NCBI RefSeq assembly: GCF_008271805.1 | Contig: NZ_VSRY01000141.1 | Location: 1-64,000 of the forward strand | Direction of reading: 5' to 3' | Length of the DNA: 64,000 bases | Source of the DNA: Streptomyces sp. TRM49041 | GTDB lineage: Bacteria > Actinomycetota > Actinomycetes > Streptomycetales > Streptomycetaceae | Part shown: positions 32,182 through 40,290 of the stretch, one piece after another | How the letters are laid out: each line of letters begins with the position of its first letter | Position numbering within the stretch: position 1 is the first letter of the stretch | Translations under genes and position numbers: made by a program | The notes under the pieces: generated by a model | Database searches by the model: none | What the model saw: the letters and a program-made list of their open reading frames with translations, nothing else | What the model was told of the DNA's origin: nothing

Positions 32182-32216
32182 CGCCAGGCCCCGGAGTCTT
32201 CCTCAGGGGCCAGGCG
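32182..32216. terminator. Hairpin between convergent rtcB and endonuclease genes
   Basis: CGCC-A-GGCCCC (32182-32192) pairs with GGGGCC-A-GGCG (32206-32216) around a 13-nt loop with one A-A mismatch. It lies 5 bp after the rtcB stop and 8 bp before the end of the convergent gene. Confidence 0.6.
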
Positions 32217-32223
32217 GCGGGTC

Positions 32224-33198
32224 TCAGCACGTGGCGTCTTGCCGGGGAGGCATGGGCACCCGCCCGGTCTTCAGACGCCAGAGCCGAAGGCTGCGGCTCT
32301 GCTCCGTGCGGCCGAGTTCCACAGCGGCGTCGGTGGGCCTGTCGTGCTTGAGGAGGACTCGGTCCTCCCACGCCTGCCAGCGGCGCCGGGGCGGTGCGAT
32401 CTTCATGTCCGCAGGGCGCACCCAGCCGGAGAGAGCTGCGGCCGCTGCGCGCTTACGCTCCAGGCTCAGGCAGCCCGGATAGTACAGATGCGCGCCCAGT
32501 TCCTGGGCCGCTTCCTTCGTGTAGAGGACGTTGTAGATGCTGTCGCGGGCGTTGCGCCTGATAGTGCGCTCCGCACCCGTCACCTTCTTCGCGTAGTGGC
32601 AGAGATAGGCCCCGATGGCCGTGCTCGCGGTGGCGAGGGAGATGAAGGGCAAGCCCTGGCTGGTGTAGCCGACGGAACCATCGGCGTCCACAACGCCACG
32701 CAGGTAGTCCGGTCGGGAGAAGGGCACCCGAGGGGGTGTGATCTTTGTCGACTTCTTGCCGTAGGGCAGCCCCAGAGCGTTGAGACGCGTCCTGGCTTCC
32801 AGTGAGCAGAGGTTCCATGTGGCCGAGTGGTGAGTATCGGCGAAGTTGGTCGAGCGGGTGCGCTGCGTGATGGACGTGTTGTACGGCGTAAGCCGTTGGA
32901 ACTCCCGCAGGAGGTGGAGGTCCCGCGCGTTGATCTCAACGGTCAAGCGCCCCTTCTGGCCCGCCCCCAGGCTCAGGTGTCCGTCGGCTTGCAGGAAGCC
33001 GAACATGTACGCGTAGTCGGGGTCTTCGAGGTCCATGAAGGGCGCGCTAGGCTCGCGTTCAGCCAGGGGAAGGTCTCTTCTTCCTGTGGTGAGGCCCATG
33101 GTTGGGAATGCCGTCCCGGCCATGGGCCGTTTGTGTGTGGTTGTCCGCGAGCCTAGGGCGGGGGTTCGGGTGTCGTACGGGTGACGGGGTGGATTCAC
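32224..33198 (-). CDS. Free-standing LAGLIDADG homing endonuclease
   Basis: A protein of up to 324 residues. Two LAGLIDADG-type helices are seen: YMFGFLQADGHLS and YLRGVVDADGSVGY, about 100 residues apart, each ending in the acidic catalytic residue, so one chain would form the active pseudodimer. LHLLREFQRLTP and the later CHYAKKVTGAERTI fit the fold. The C-terminus (WQAWEDRVLLKHDRPTDAAV, then ELGRTEQSRSLRLWRLKTGR) looks like a Myb/SANT-type DNA-binding helix set. The start is uncertain: GTG 33198 gives the longest form, while ATG 33036 begins just before the first motif. It converges on rtcB. Confidence 0.8.
   Translation of the reverse strand: MNPPRHPYDTRTPALGSRTTTHKRPMAGTAFPTMGLTTGRRDLPLAEREPSAPFMDLEDPDYAYMFGFLQADGHLSLGAGQKGRLTVEINARDLHLLREFQRLTPYNTSITQRTRSTNFADTHHSATWNLCSLEARTRLNALGLPYGKKSTKITPPRVPFSRPDYLRGVVDADGSVGYTSQGLPFISLATASTAIGAYLCHYAKKVTGAERTIRRNARDSIYNVLYTKEAAQELGAHLYYPGCLSLERKRAAAAALSGWVRPADMKIAPPRRRWQAWEDRVLLKHDRPTDAAVELGRTEQSRSLRLWRLKTGRVPMPPRQDATC
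33093..33128. repeat. 9-bp inverted repeat at the 5' end of the endonuclease gene
   Basis: GGCCCATGG (33093-33101) and CCATGGGCC (33120-33128) are perfect inverted repeats around 18 nt. It overlaps the uncertain N-terminal part of the endonuclease gene and may be an operator or a translation-blocking hairpin for it. Confidence 0.45.
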
Positions 33199-33207
33199 CC
33201 GGTTGGA

Positions 33208-33972
33208 TCAGTGTTCGCGGTGCACCTTGGTGTTGGACGCCTGGGCGCGGGGGCGGACCACCAGGAGGTCGATGTTGACGTGCGGGGGGCGGGTGACGGC
33301 CCAGGTGACGGTGTCGGCGACGTCGTCGGCGGTGAGCGGGTCCGGCACGCCCTGGTAGACCTTCGCGGCCTTCTCGATGTCGCCGCGGAAGCGGGTGGCG
33401 GCGAACTCCTCCGTCTTCACCATGCCGGGGGCGATCTCGATGACGCGGACCGGGGTGCCGACGATCTCCAGGCGGAGGGTCTCGGCGAGGACGCGGGCGC
33501 CGTTCTTGGCGGCGACGTAGCCCGCGCCGCCCTCGTAGGTGGCGTGGCCCGCGGTGGAGGACAGTACGACGACCGTGCCCGCGCCGCTCGCGGTGAGGGC
33601 GGGCAGCAGGGTCTGGGTCATGTTCAGCGCGCCGATGACGTTGACCTCGTACATACGGCGCCAGTCGTCGGGGTCGCCGGTGGCGACCGGGTCGGCGCCG
33701 AGTGCGCCGCCGGCGTTGTTGACGAGGACGTCGCAGCGGTCGAGGGCGGCGGCGAAGGCGTCGACGGCCGGCCGGTCGGTGACGTCGAGGGCGTGCGCGG
33801 TGGCCTGGTGGCCGGCCTCGGTGAGCTCGGCCGCCAGGGCCTCGACGCGGTCCTTGCGGCGGGCGGTGAGTACGACGTGATGACCGGCCGCGGCGAGCCC
33901 GCGGGCGGTGGCGGCGCCGATGCCGCTGCTGGCTCCGGTGACGACGGCGACGGGCAGGGCGGCGGCGGTCAT
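33208..33972 (-). CDS. SDR-family NADP(H) oxidoreductase
   Basis: A 254-residue classical short-chain dehydrogenase. TGASSGIGAATARGL (about 12-26) is the cofactor site, with TARRKDR favouring NADP(H); NNAGG; catalytic Ser in VVLSSTAGHATYE and the YVAAKNG Tyr/Lys pair; then EIAPGMVKTEEF. Closest in feel to YdfG-type 3-hydroxy acid dehydrogenases. Substrate unknown. It is followed by ynfA on the same strand upstream, and converges with nothing else nearby. Confidence 0.9.
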   Translation of the reverse strand: MTAAALPVAVVTGASSGIGAATARGLAAAGHHVVLTARRKDRVEALAAELTEAGHQATAHALDVTDRPAVDAFAAALDRCDVLVNNAGGALGADPVATGDPDDWRRMYEVNVIGALNMTQTLLPALTASGAGTVVVLSSTAGHATYEGGAGYVAAKNGARVLAETLRLEIVGTPVRVIEIAPGMVKTEEFAATRFRGDIEKAAKVYQGVPDPLTADDVADTVTWAVTRPPHVNIDLLVVRPRAQASNTKVHREH

Positions 33973-34025
33973 GGTGGTGCGAGCTCCTCAGGCCGGTGAG
34001 CGGTACGTCGTCAGCATAGGCGGGC

Positions 34026-34361
34026 TCAGTGGCCGCGTGGGGTGTACATGATCACTGCCATTCCGGCGAGGCAGATCAGGGCGCCCGTGACGTCCCAGCG
34101 GTCCGGGCGGAAGCCGTCGGCGACCATGGCCCAGGCCAGGGAGCCGGCGACGAAGACACCGCCGTACGCGGCGAGGACGCGCCCGAAGTCGTGCTGCGGC
34201 TGGAGCGTGGCGACGAACCCGTAGGCGCCCAGGGCCAGGACGCCGGCACCGATCCAGAGCAGGCCGCGGTGTTCGCGAACGCCCTGCCAGACGAGCCAGG
34301 CGCCGCCGATCTCGCAGAGCGCGGCGAGGAGGAACAGTGCGGCGGAACGGGCGACAAGCAT
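34026..34361 (-). CDS. YnfA family (UPF0060) membrane protein
   Basis: A 111-residue protein with four membrane helices of the YnfA/UPF0060 family: LFLLAALCEIGGAWLVWQGV, GLLWIGAGVLALGAYGFVAT, YGGVFVAGSLAWAMV and VTGALICLAGMAVIMYTP. The family is related to small multidrug resistance proteins; efflux activity is reported for some members. Substrate not deducible. Confidence 0.9.
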   Translation of the reverse strand: MLVARSAALFLLAALCEIGGAWLVWQGVREHRGLLWIGAGVLALGAYGFVATLQPQHDFGRVLAAYGGVFVAGSLAWAMVADGFRPDRWDVTGALICLAGMAVIMYTPRGH

Positions 34362-34424
34362 GCGGTCAGCGTCGCACGGCCCGCGTGGCTCACCGAATGC
34401 GAGAGTACGAAATCGGAATCCCCG

Positions 34425-35159
34425 CTACGCCGGCGCGCCGCCGAAGTCGCGGAGGGCGTCGCGGACGATGGCGTCCAGGCGGGCGTGATGGGCGCCGCGC
34501 CAGTAGACGCGGTCGCAGTCCGTGCACCGGGCGAACACGTCGTACGTGCGCCGCGTGCCGTGTTCCAGGCGCTCGCGGACGGAGTCCTTGTCCGCCTCGG
34601 TCAGCCGGCCGTTGCAGGCGGTGCAGCGGGTCCACGGGGCGAGCGCCGGTGCGAAGCGCTCCAGTACGTCGCGCAGTTGGTCGTCCGGGCGGTGGCTGTA
34701 GACGTACGCGCCCGCCCACAGCTCCCGGCGGCGCAGCAGCCCGCGGTCCCGGGAGAGCATCACGCGCCGCTCCTTCGCCGACCGGGTGGCCAGCGCCGCG
34801 TCGCCGATGTCCTCGCTCTCGTACGCCGCGTCGACGCCGAGCAACCGCAGCCGCCGGGCCAGCGTGCCCAGGTGCACGTCGAGCAGGAACCGGAGCGGAG
34901 CGCCCGGGACCTCCTGCGGGCGCTCGACACCCCGTACCTCCACGTCCTCGCCCGCCGACGGGACGTGCGAGGCGGGAACCGGCTCGCCGTCGGCCAGCAG
35001 GGCACCGACCTCGGTGAGCGGCACGCCGAGCGACTCGACGACATGGCCCAGCGTCGAAACGCCGTCGGTCACCAGGGCGGTCCGGCCGGCGCGGCGCGGT
35101 GCCGCCACGAACAGGTCCAGCTCGGGCGGGAAGCTGATGTGGATCTCCGGTCCGTTCAC
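34425..35159 (-). CDS. Mut7-C RNase-like protein with ubiquitin-like N-domain
   Basis: A 244-residue protein. Residues about 1-75 look like a ThiS/MoaD-type beta-grasp (VNGPEIHISFPPELDLF; DGEPVPASHVPSAGEDVEVR). Residues 90-240 are the Mut7-C PIN-like RNase domain: RFLLDVHLGTLARRLRLLGV, DIGDAALATRS, VMLSRDRGLLRRR with conserved Asp residues, then a zinc ribbon with two CxxC pairs (CTACNGRL, CTDCDRVYW). Such proteins are widespread in bacteria; a role in RNA decay is predicted from fold only. GTG 35159 gives this domain order. Confidence 0.8.
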   Translation of the reverse strand: MNGPEIHISFPPELDLFVAAPRRAGRTALVTDGVSTLGHVVESLGVPLTEVGALLADGEPVPASHVPSAGEDVEVRGVERPQEVPGAPLRFLLDVHLGTLARRLRLLGVDAAYESEDIGDAALATRSAKERRVMLSRDRGLLRRRELWAGAYVYSHRPDDQLRDVLERFAPALAPWTRCTACNGRLTEADKDSVRERLEHGTRRTYDVFARCTDCDRVYWRGAHHARLDAIVRDALRDFGGAPA

Positions 35160-35197
35160 GCCGCCAGGATGCCACCGCGCGCCCGCGACGAGCGAGA

Positions 35198-35737
35198 TCA
35201 TTTCCCGGTCGGCCCGTCGGGCAGCAGGTCCAGCCGCCAGACGTTGCTGCGCAGCAGACGCCCCACCGGGTACTCGAAGAGCCGCTCGCCCAACAGCTCG
35301 AACCCCGCCTTGCGGCACACCGCGTTCGACGCGCCGTTCGCGATGGACGGATAGGCGTGCAGGTACCGGCGCGCGCCCACCGCGCGGGCCCGCTCCGCGA
35401 CGGCGACCGCCGCCCCGGTCGCCGCGCCCCTGCCCTGGAAAGCCGGCAGGACGCTCCACCCGGTCTCGTACACCGGCTCGTCGTCCCACATCGCCTCCCA
35501 GAAGCCGATCGTCCCGACCGGCACCTCCTCGGGGAGCAGCACGATCCGGAACATCCGCCCCGCCTCCGGGGGGCCGTCGGCCATCGCCACGTACCGCTTG
35601 TGCCGGCGGAGCAACTGCTCCTCGGTCTCGGGTCCGCCGAGGTGCGTCATCATCTCCGGCGCGTTGACCGCGGCGAGGAGGTCGAAGTCCTCGGGTGACC
35701 AGACGTCGATCCGTACGCGGGGGCCGGAGCGCGTCAC
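35198..35737 (-). CDS. GNAT-family N-acetyltransferase
   Basis: A 179-residue GNAT. VGTIGFWEAMWDDEPVYETG leads to the acetyl-CoA loop SVLPAFQGRGAATGAAVAV (Q-x-x-G-x-G/A). NAVCRKAGFELLGE is motif B and marks an RimJ/RimL-type enzyme acting on an amino group. The acceptor is unknown. GTG 35737 overlaps the stop of the upstream gene (GTGA), so both are translated as a unit. Confidence 0.85.
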   Translation of the reverse strand: MTRSGPRVRIDVWSPEDFDLLAAVNAPEMMTHLGGPETEEQLLRRHKRYVAMADGPPEAGRMFRIVLLPEEVPVGTIGFWEAMWDDEPVYETGWSVLPAFQGRGAATGAAVAVAERARAVGARRYLHAYPSIANGASNAVCRKAGFELLGERLFEYPVGRLLRSNVWRLDLLPDGPTGK

Positions 35738-36171
35738 GGCCAGACGAGGCAGTACGGCTGGTGCCCCGCCTCGTGGAGCCGCACGGAGAAGTCCTGCCAC
35801 TCGTGGAGCAGCTGGTAGACGTTGAACGCGTCGCGCGGACCGCCGCGGTCCGGGACCGTGGACCATATGAACGCGGCGGCGCCCACGGATTCCTCCCCCA
35901 CGCCGCGCAGCGGGTCGACGACAGTCATCGGCAGCTTCACCACCGCGTAGTCGGGGTGCAGCACCACCAGTTCGAGCGGTGGCACCTTGTGCAGCGGCAT
36001 GCCCTGGAGGCCGGTGAGCACCATGGCGGCTATGGTCTCCGGCTTGATCTTGCTGAACATGCCGCCCATGCCCAGCTCGTCGCCGCCCAGCTCCTCCGGC
36101 CGCATCGAGATCGGCACGCGCGCGGCGGTGGCACCGTTGGGCGCGCCGAAGTACTTGTATGTCACCCCCAT
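35734..36171 (-). CDS. Hypothetical protein
   Basis: A 145-residue soluble protein of no recognised family. Seen: MGVTYKYFGAPNGATAARVP, an acidic segment EELGGDELGMGGMFSKIKP, PLELVVLHPDYAVVKLPMTV and a C-terminus rich in aromatic residues (EWQDFSVRLHEAGHQPYCLV). ATG 36171 has GGGGTGG upstream; an in-frame ATG 36 bp further up would add 12 residues. It overlaps the GNAT gene by GTGA, hinting that the GNAT might modify it or a shared target. Confidence 0.65.
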   Translation of the reverse strand: MGVTYKYFGAPNGATAARVPISMRPEELGGDELGMGGMFSKIKPETIAAMVLTGLQGMPLHKVPPLELVVLHPDYAVVKLPMTVVDPLRGVGEESVGAAAFIWSTVPDRGGPRDAFNVYQLLHEWQDFSVRLHEAGHQPYCLVWP

Positions 36172-36234
36172 GCGGCCACCCCTGCTCCCCGGCGGATCAA
36201 TCCCCATGGGACGGCCTCCCACAGGGTCCTCCCG

Positions 36235-36306
36235 CTGCACGGCATTGTCCCGCTGCAAGGCGCTGTCGCGCTGTACGGGTTTGTCCCTCGGGGCGGGATT
36301 GTCCCG
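36235..36306. repeat. 18-bp imperfect tandem repeat, four units
   Basis: Units CTGCACGGCATTGTCCCG, CTGCAAGGCGCTGTCGCG, CTGTACGGGTTTGTCCCT and CGGGGCGGGATTGTCCCG run head to tail, with a partial fifth. The array sits upstream of the hypothetical gene. It keeps frame on both strands (minus strand Arg-Asp-x repeats, plus strand hydrophobic repeats), but neither frame has supported start signals. The rest of the gap to hemL (36307-36784) holds the hemL-like ghost described separately and no other recognised gene. Confidence 0.8.
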
Positions 36307-36513
36307 CTGTCGTCGGTGCCTCCCCCGCCGGGCACGCTCGGGACCCAGATCGCCGGTCCCCTCGCCCAGTCCGCCACCGCGATGCATATCTCCACCCGAC
36401 TGCTTGCTGGGTGACGCGGCCCCCGCCGCGCAACCCGATCATCGTGTCAGTGACCTCCCCCGCGAGCGGATGGTGAAACACCTGTCCGCAAGAACGTCCG
36501 GGCCTCTGACACC

Positions 36514-36585
36514 ATGGTTTCCGTGAGCTCTCCCTATGACGCCCCAGTTTCGCAGACGCGGACGACTGGCGCCTTGCCCAAATGA
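36514..36585 (+). pseudogene. Ghost copy of the hemL 5' end
   Basis: ATG 36514 opens 23 codons reading MVSVSSPYDAPVSQTRTTG and then ALPK before TGA. VSSPYDAPVSQ is very close to the HemL N-terminus seen 260 bp downstream (VSYSYEAPVSQSLFDRAS). At DNA level GCCCCAGT(T/C)TC(G/A)CAG is shared. The similarity stops after about 35 bp, the two are not in the same frame, and nothing of the catalytic part follows. It could be a rearrangement scar or a leader ORF; coding value is doubtful. Confidence 0.5.
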
Positions 36586-36784
36586 AGATCCTGAAGTGTC
36601 TTCCGAAACAAGATCGTGAAGCAAGGCGTCATGACGAGGCAAGGCCGTCGCCCCGTTGTCGTGAAACCGTTGCCGTGAAATGGAGCACGGCTCACCCGAC
36701 CTCCGCCGGACCGCTCCGCCGCACCCCGGCGGCAGCGCCCGCACCAAGCCGTCCGTCCACTCGTACTCGCAGGTCAGGACCCAA

Positions 36785-38101
36785 GTGTCGTACTCATACG
36801 AAGCCCCAGTCTCACAGTCGCTCTTCGACCGCGCGTCCCAGGTGACGCCCGGCGGCGTGAACTCGCCCGTCCGGGCCTTCCGCGCCGTGGGCGGCACGCC
36901 CCGCTTCATGGTGTCCGGTACGGGTCCGTACCTCACCGACGCGGACGGGCGCGAGTATGTCGACCTCGTGTGCTCGTGGGGGCCGATGATCCTCGGCCAC
37001 GCCCACCCCGAGGTGATCGCCGCCGTGCAGGACGCCGTGGCGCGCGGCACCTCTTTCGGTACGCCGGGCGAGGGCGAGGTCGCGCTCGCGGAGGAGATCG
37101 TGGCGCGGGTGGCCCCGGTCGAGCAGGTGCGGCTGGTGTCCAGCGGCACCGAGGCGACCATGTCCGCGATCCGTCTGGCGCGCGGCTTCACCGGCCGGAG
37201 CAAGGTGATCAAGTTCGCGGGCTGCTACCACGGCCATGTCGACGCGCTGCTCGCCGCCGCCGGCTCCGGCGTCGCGACCTTCGGCCTGCCCGACACGCCC
37301 GGCGTCACGGGCGCGCAGGCGGGCGACACGATCGTGCTGCCGTACAACGACCTGGAGGCCGTCCGGGAGGCGTTCCACCGCCACCCCGGCGAGATCGCCT
37401 GCGTGATCACCGAGGCGTCCCCCGGCAACATGGGCGTCGTCCCGCCGCGCCCCGGCTTCAACCAGGGCCTGAGGGACGTCTGCGCGAAGAACGGCGCCCT
37501 GTACATCTCCGACGAGGTCATGACCGGCTTCCGTACGTCGAAGGCCGGCTGGTTCGGCGTCGACGGCGTCACGCCCGACCTGATGACGTTCGGAAAGGTC
37601 ATGGGCGGCGGCTTCCCGGCCGCGGCGTTCGGCGGCCGCGCCGATGTGATGGCGCACCTCGCCCCGGCCGGCCCCGTCTACCAGGCGGGCACGCTCTCCG
37701 GTAACCCGATCGCCACCGCCGCGGGTCTGGCGCAGCTGCGGCTGCTGGACGACGCCGCGTACGCCAAGGTCGACGCGGTCTCGGCGGAGATCCAGGGGCT
37801 GGTGACGGACGCGCTGGCCAAGGAGGGCGTGGCGCACCGTCTGCAGACCGCGTCCAACATGTTCTCCGTCTTCTTCCTCGACCGCGAGGTCATGGACTAC
37901 GAGGACGCCAAGCGGCAGGAGTCCTTCCGCTTCACCGCGTTCTTCCACTCGATGCTGGAGCAGGGCGTCTATCTGCCGCCGTCCGCGTTCGAGTCGTGGT
38001 TCGTGTCGACCGCCCACGACGAGCGGGCCGTCGAGCGGATCGCCGCCGCCCTGCCGGCCGCCGCGCGCGCCGCCGCGGAGGCCGCGGAGGCGACGGCATG
38101 A
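36785..38101 (+). CDS. hemL: Glutamate-1-semialdehyde 2,1-aminomutase
   Basis: A 438-residue PLP enzyme that converts glutamate-1-semialdehyde to 5-aminolevulinate, the step between HemA and HemB. Seen: VNSPVRAFRAVGGTPRF, SSGTEATMSAIRLARGFTGR, CYHGHVDALL, ISDEVMTGFR and the PLP lysine K271 in LMTFGKVMGGGFP. GTG 36785 has AGGA about 8 nt upstream. The next gene starts inside its stop (ATGA). Its separation from the rex-hemACDB block means that the C5 pathway is split over two transcription units within this window. Confidence 0.95.
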   Translation: MSYSYEAPVSQSLFDRASQVTPGGVNSPVRAFRAVGGTPRFMVSGTGPYLTDADGREYVDLVCSWGPMILGHAHPEVIAAVQDAVARGTSFGTPGEGEVALAEEIVARVAPVEQVRLVSSGTEATMSAIRLARGFTGRSKVIKFAGCYHGHVDALLAAAGSGVATFGLPDTPGVTGAQAGDTIVLPYNDLEAVREAFHRHPGEIACVITEASPGNMGVVPPRPGFNQGLRDVCAKNGALYISDEVMTGFRTSKAGWFGVDGVTPDLMTFGKVMGGGFPAAAFGGRADVMAHLAPAGPVYQAGTLSGNPIATAAGLAQLRLLDDAAYAKVDAVSAEIQGLVTDALAKEGVAHRLQTASNMFSVFFLDREVMDYEDAKRQESFRFTAFFHSMLEQGVYLPPSAFESWFVSTAHDERAVERIAAALPAAARAAAEAAEATA

Positions 38102-38796
38102 GCGAGGCGCACGACGTGAAGCCCGAGGACGTCACCGTCGTCCACCTCATGCGCCACGGCGAGGTGCACAACCCGGACGGCATCCTCTACGGCCGCCGCG
38201 CCGGCTACCACCTGTCCGAGCTGGGCCGGCGGATGGCCGACCGGGTCGCCGAGCACCTGGCGGGCCGGGACGTCACGTATGTCGTGTCGTCGCCGCTGGA
38301 GCGGGCGCAGGAGACGGCCGCGCCGGTCGCCAAGGCGCACGGTCTGGACCTGGCGACCGACGAGCGGCTGATCGAGGCGGCCAATGTCTTCGAGGGCAAG
38401 ACCTTCGGGGTCGGCGACGGAGCGCTGCGCAAGCCGGCCAACTGGCGCCATCTGACCAATCCGTTCCGGCCGTCCTGGGGCGAGCCGTACATCGACCAGG
38501 TCGTACGGATGATGGGCGCCCTCGACGCGGCGCGTGACGCGGCCCGTGGCCACGAGGCGGTCTGCGTCAGCCACCAGCTGCCGATCTGGATCGTGCGGAG
38601 CTTCGTCGAGCGGCGCAGGCTGTGGCACGACCCGCGGCGTCGGCAGTGCACGCTGGCGTCGCTGACGAGCTTCACGTACCACGGCGACACGATCGTCTCG
38701 GTCGGTTACAGCGAACCGGCGCGCGATCTGGTCCCGGTGCATCTGCTGGCCGGTGCGAAGCCGGTGAAGGGAAAATCGAAGGCATTCGGCGCCTAA
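38098..38796 (+). CDS. Histidine phosphatase family protein (phosphoglycerate mutase-like)
   Basis: A 232-residue branch-1 histidine phosphatase. The catalytic motif is LMRHGEV (about 18-24), SSPLERAQETAAP holds the second Arg, E92-region EAANVFEGK the acid, and VCVSHQLPIWIVR the second His. Substrate unknown; it is translationally coupled to hemL by ATGA, which suggests a link to haem or cytochrome biogenesis. The C-terminus is Lys-rich. Confidence 0.88.
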   Translation: MSEAHDVKPEDVTVVHLMRHGEVHNPDGILYGRRAGYHLSELGRRMADRVAEHLAGRDVTYVVSSPLERAQETAAPVAKAHGLDLATDERLIEAANVFEGKTFGVGDGALRKPANWRHLTNPFRPSWGEPYIDQVVRMMGALDAARDAARGHEAVCVSHQLPIWIVRSFVERRRLWHDPRRRQCTLASLTSFTYHGDTIVSVGYSEPARDLVPVHLLAGAKPVKGKSKAFGA

Positions 38797-38814
38797 TCGA
38801 TCAGTAATGATCAT

Positions 38815-38863
38815 CGGTTACCGAGTAACCGTTTCATCACGACGGTAATCGTGTGATTATCAC
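38815..38863 (+). promoter_or_regulatory. Two palindromes between the phosphatase and deacetylase-like genes
   Basis: CGGTTAC-CGA-GTAACCG (38815-38831) followed by TTTCATC could be a short terminator or an operator. GTGATTATCAC (38853-38863) is a second perfect palindrome with a central T, placed about 75 bp before the next gene. The AT-rich patch (38801-38870) is unusual for the window and probably holds the promoter of the Tat lipoprotein or cytochrome block. Confidence 0.45.
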
Positions 38864-38937
38864 GGGAACCCGCGACTTCTTCCCCGCATCTCCCTGTATG
38901 CCGGTCCGGACTTTCTGTCCGGCGAACGCGAGCGCGG

Positions 38938-40203
38938 ATGGGGAACGATATGCGCGGGATCAGTCGAAGGGGTTTGCTGGGAGCGGGAGTTGGGACCGCG
39001 GCCGCTCTCGGGGCGAGCGGCTGCGGCGCCTTCGGCGGTGACCGGAGGGGCGGCGACGGGCCCGGCGCGGGCGGATCGGGCGGCGGCGGGAACGGCGGCC
39101 AGGGCGGGGGGAAACCGCAGGGGCGGCCCATAGGCGACGGCTCCACCGCCGACACCGGCAAGCAGCCGCACCAGCCCGCCCGGCCCACACCCCTCGAACC
39201 GGGACAGACGCCGCCGCAGTTCGTGGTCTTCTCCTGGGACGGCGCGGGAGAGGTCGGAAACGGCCTCTTCCCGCGTTTCCTCGACCTCGCCAGGAACCAC
39301 GGCGCGGCGATGACCTTCTTCCTCTCCGGGATCTATCTCCTCCCCGAATCGAAGAAGACTCTCTACCGGCCGCCGAACAACCGCGTCGGAGCCTCCGACA
39401 TCGGATATCTCACCGATGACCACATCAAGGACACCCTGAAATACGTCCGTCAGGCGTGGCTCGACGGACACGAGATCGGCACCCACTTCAACGGCCACTT
39501 CTGCGGCGGTTCCGGTTCCGTGGAGAAATGGACGCCCGAGGAGTGGCGCAGCGAGATCGACCAGGCGGTGAGGTTCGTCACCGAATGGAAGACCAACAGC
39601 GGCTGGACCGACCTCGACCCGCTGCCCTTCGACTACCGCAAGGAACTCGTCGGCGGCCGCACCCCGTGCCTTCTCGGCCAGGACAACCTGCTGCCCACCG
39701 CCAAGAAGCTCGGCTGGCGCTACGACGCCTCATCGCCCGGCGGCCGCCAGATCTGGCCGGCCGAGCGCCAGGGCGTATGGGACCTGCCCCTCCAGGCCAT
39801 GCCGTTCCCCGGCCACTCCTTCGAGGTCCTCTCGATGGACTACAACATCCTCGCCAACCAGTCCAAGAACACCACGAAGGGCATGCCCTCGCGCTATCCC
39901 GGCTGGAAGAAGCAGGCCACCGAGGCGTATCTCGCCGGATTCCAGCGCGCGTACGACTCGAATCGCGCACCCTTCTTCATCGGCAACCACTTCGAGCAGT
40001 GGAACGGCGGTATCTACATGGACGCCGTCGAAGAGGCACTCAAAGGCATGGCCGAAAAGAAGGACGTACGGATCGTGTCGTTCAGGCAGTTCGTCGACTG
40101 GCTCGACGTGCAGGACCCCAAGATCCTGCGGAAGCTCCGCGGCCTCGGGGTCGGGGAATCACCGGCCGGCGGCTGGAACACCTTCCTGGGTCAAGGGGCC
40201 TAA
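38938..40203 (+). CDS. Tat-exported lipoprotein with polysaccharide-deacetylase (NodB) fold
   Basis: A 421-residue protein. The twin-arginine signal (ISRRGLLGAGVGTAAALGASG) ends in lipobox cysteine C29; a Gly-rich linker (to about 65) follows. FVVFSWDGAGE carries the first NodB Asp, and EIGTHFNGHF an HxxxH metal pair; IGNHFEQWNGG and VRIVSFRQFVDWL complete the fold. It should act on a wall or surface glycan at the outer membrane face. ATG 38938 is used; ATG 38950, with GGGGA just before it, is an alternative start. Confidence 0.78.
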   Translation: MGNDMRGISRRGLLGAGVGTAAALGASGCGAFGGDRRGGDGPGAGGSGGGGNGGQGGGKPQGRPIGDGSTADTGKQPHQPARPTPLEPGQTPPQFVVFSWDGAGEVGNGLFPRFLDLARNHGAAMTFFLSGIYLLPESKKTLYRPPNNRVGASDIGYLTDDHIKDTLKYVRQAWLDGHEIGTHFNGHFCGGSGSVEKWTPEEWRSEIDQAVRFVTEWKTNSGWTDLDPLPFDYRKELVGGRTPCLLGQDNLLPTAKKLGWRYDASSPGGRQIWPAERQGVWDLPLQAMPFPGHSFEVLSMDYNILANQSKNTTKGMPSRYPGWKKQATEAYLAGFQRAYDSNRAPFFIGNHFEQWNGGIYMDAVEEALKGMAEKKDVRIVSFRQFVDWLDVQDPKILRKLRGLGVGESPAGGWNTFLGQGA

Positions 40204-40290
40204 GCGGCCTTAACCAGGCTTCACAAGGGGCTTTACGGGCACCCAGGGGGGTGCCCAAGATCCGCGAAACCGCCATGCGAAACTTTTCAC

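Noticed and set aside
36582..36845. An 87-codon + strand ORF overlapping the hemL start
   Set aside because: It runs into hemL in another frame, has no ribosome binding site and low-complexity composition.
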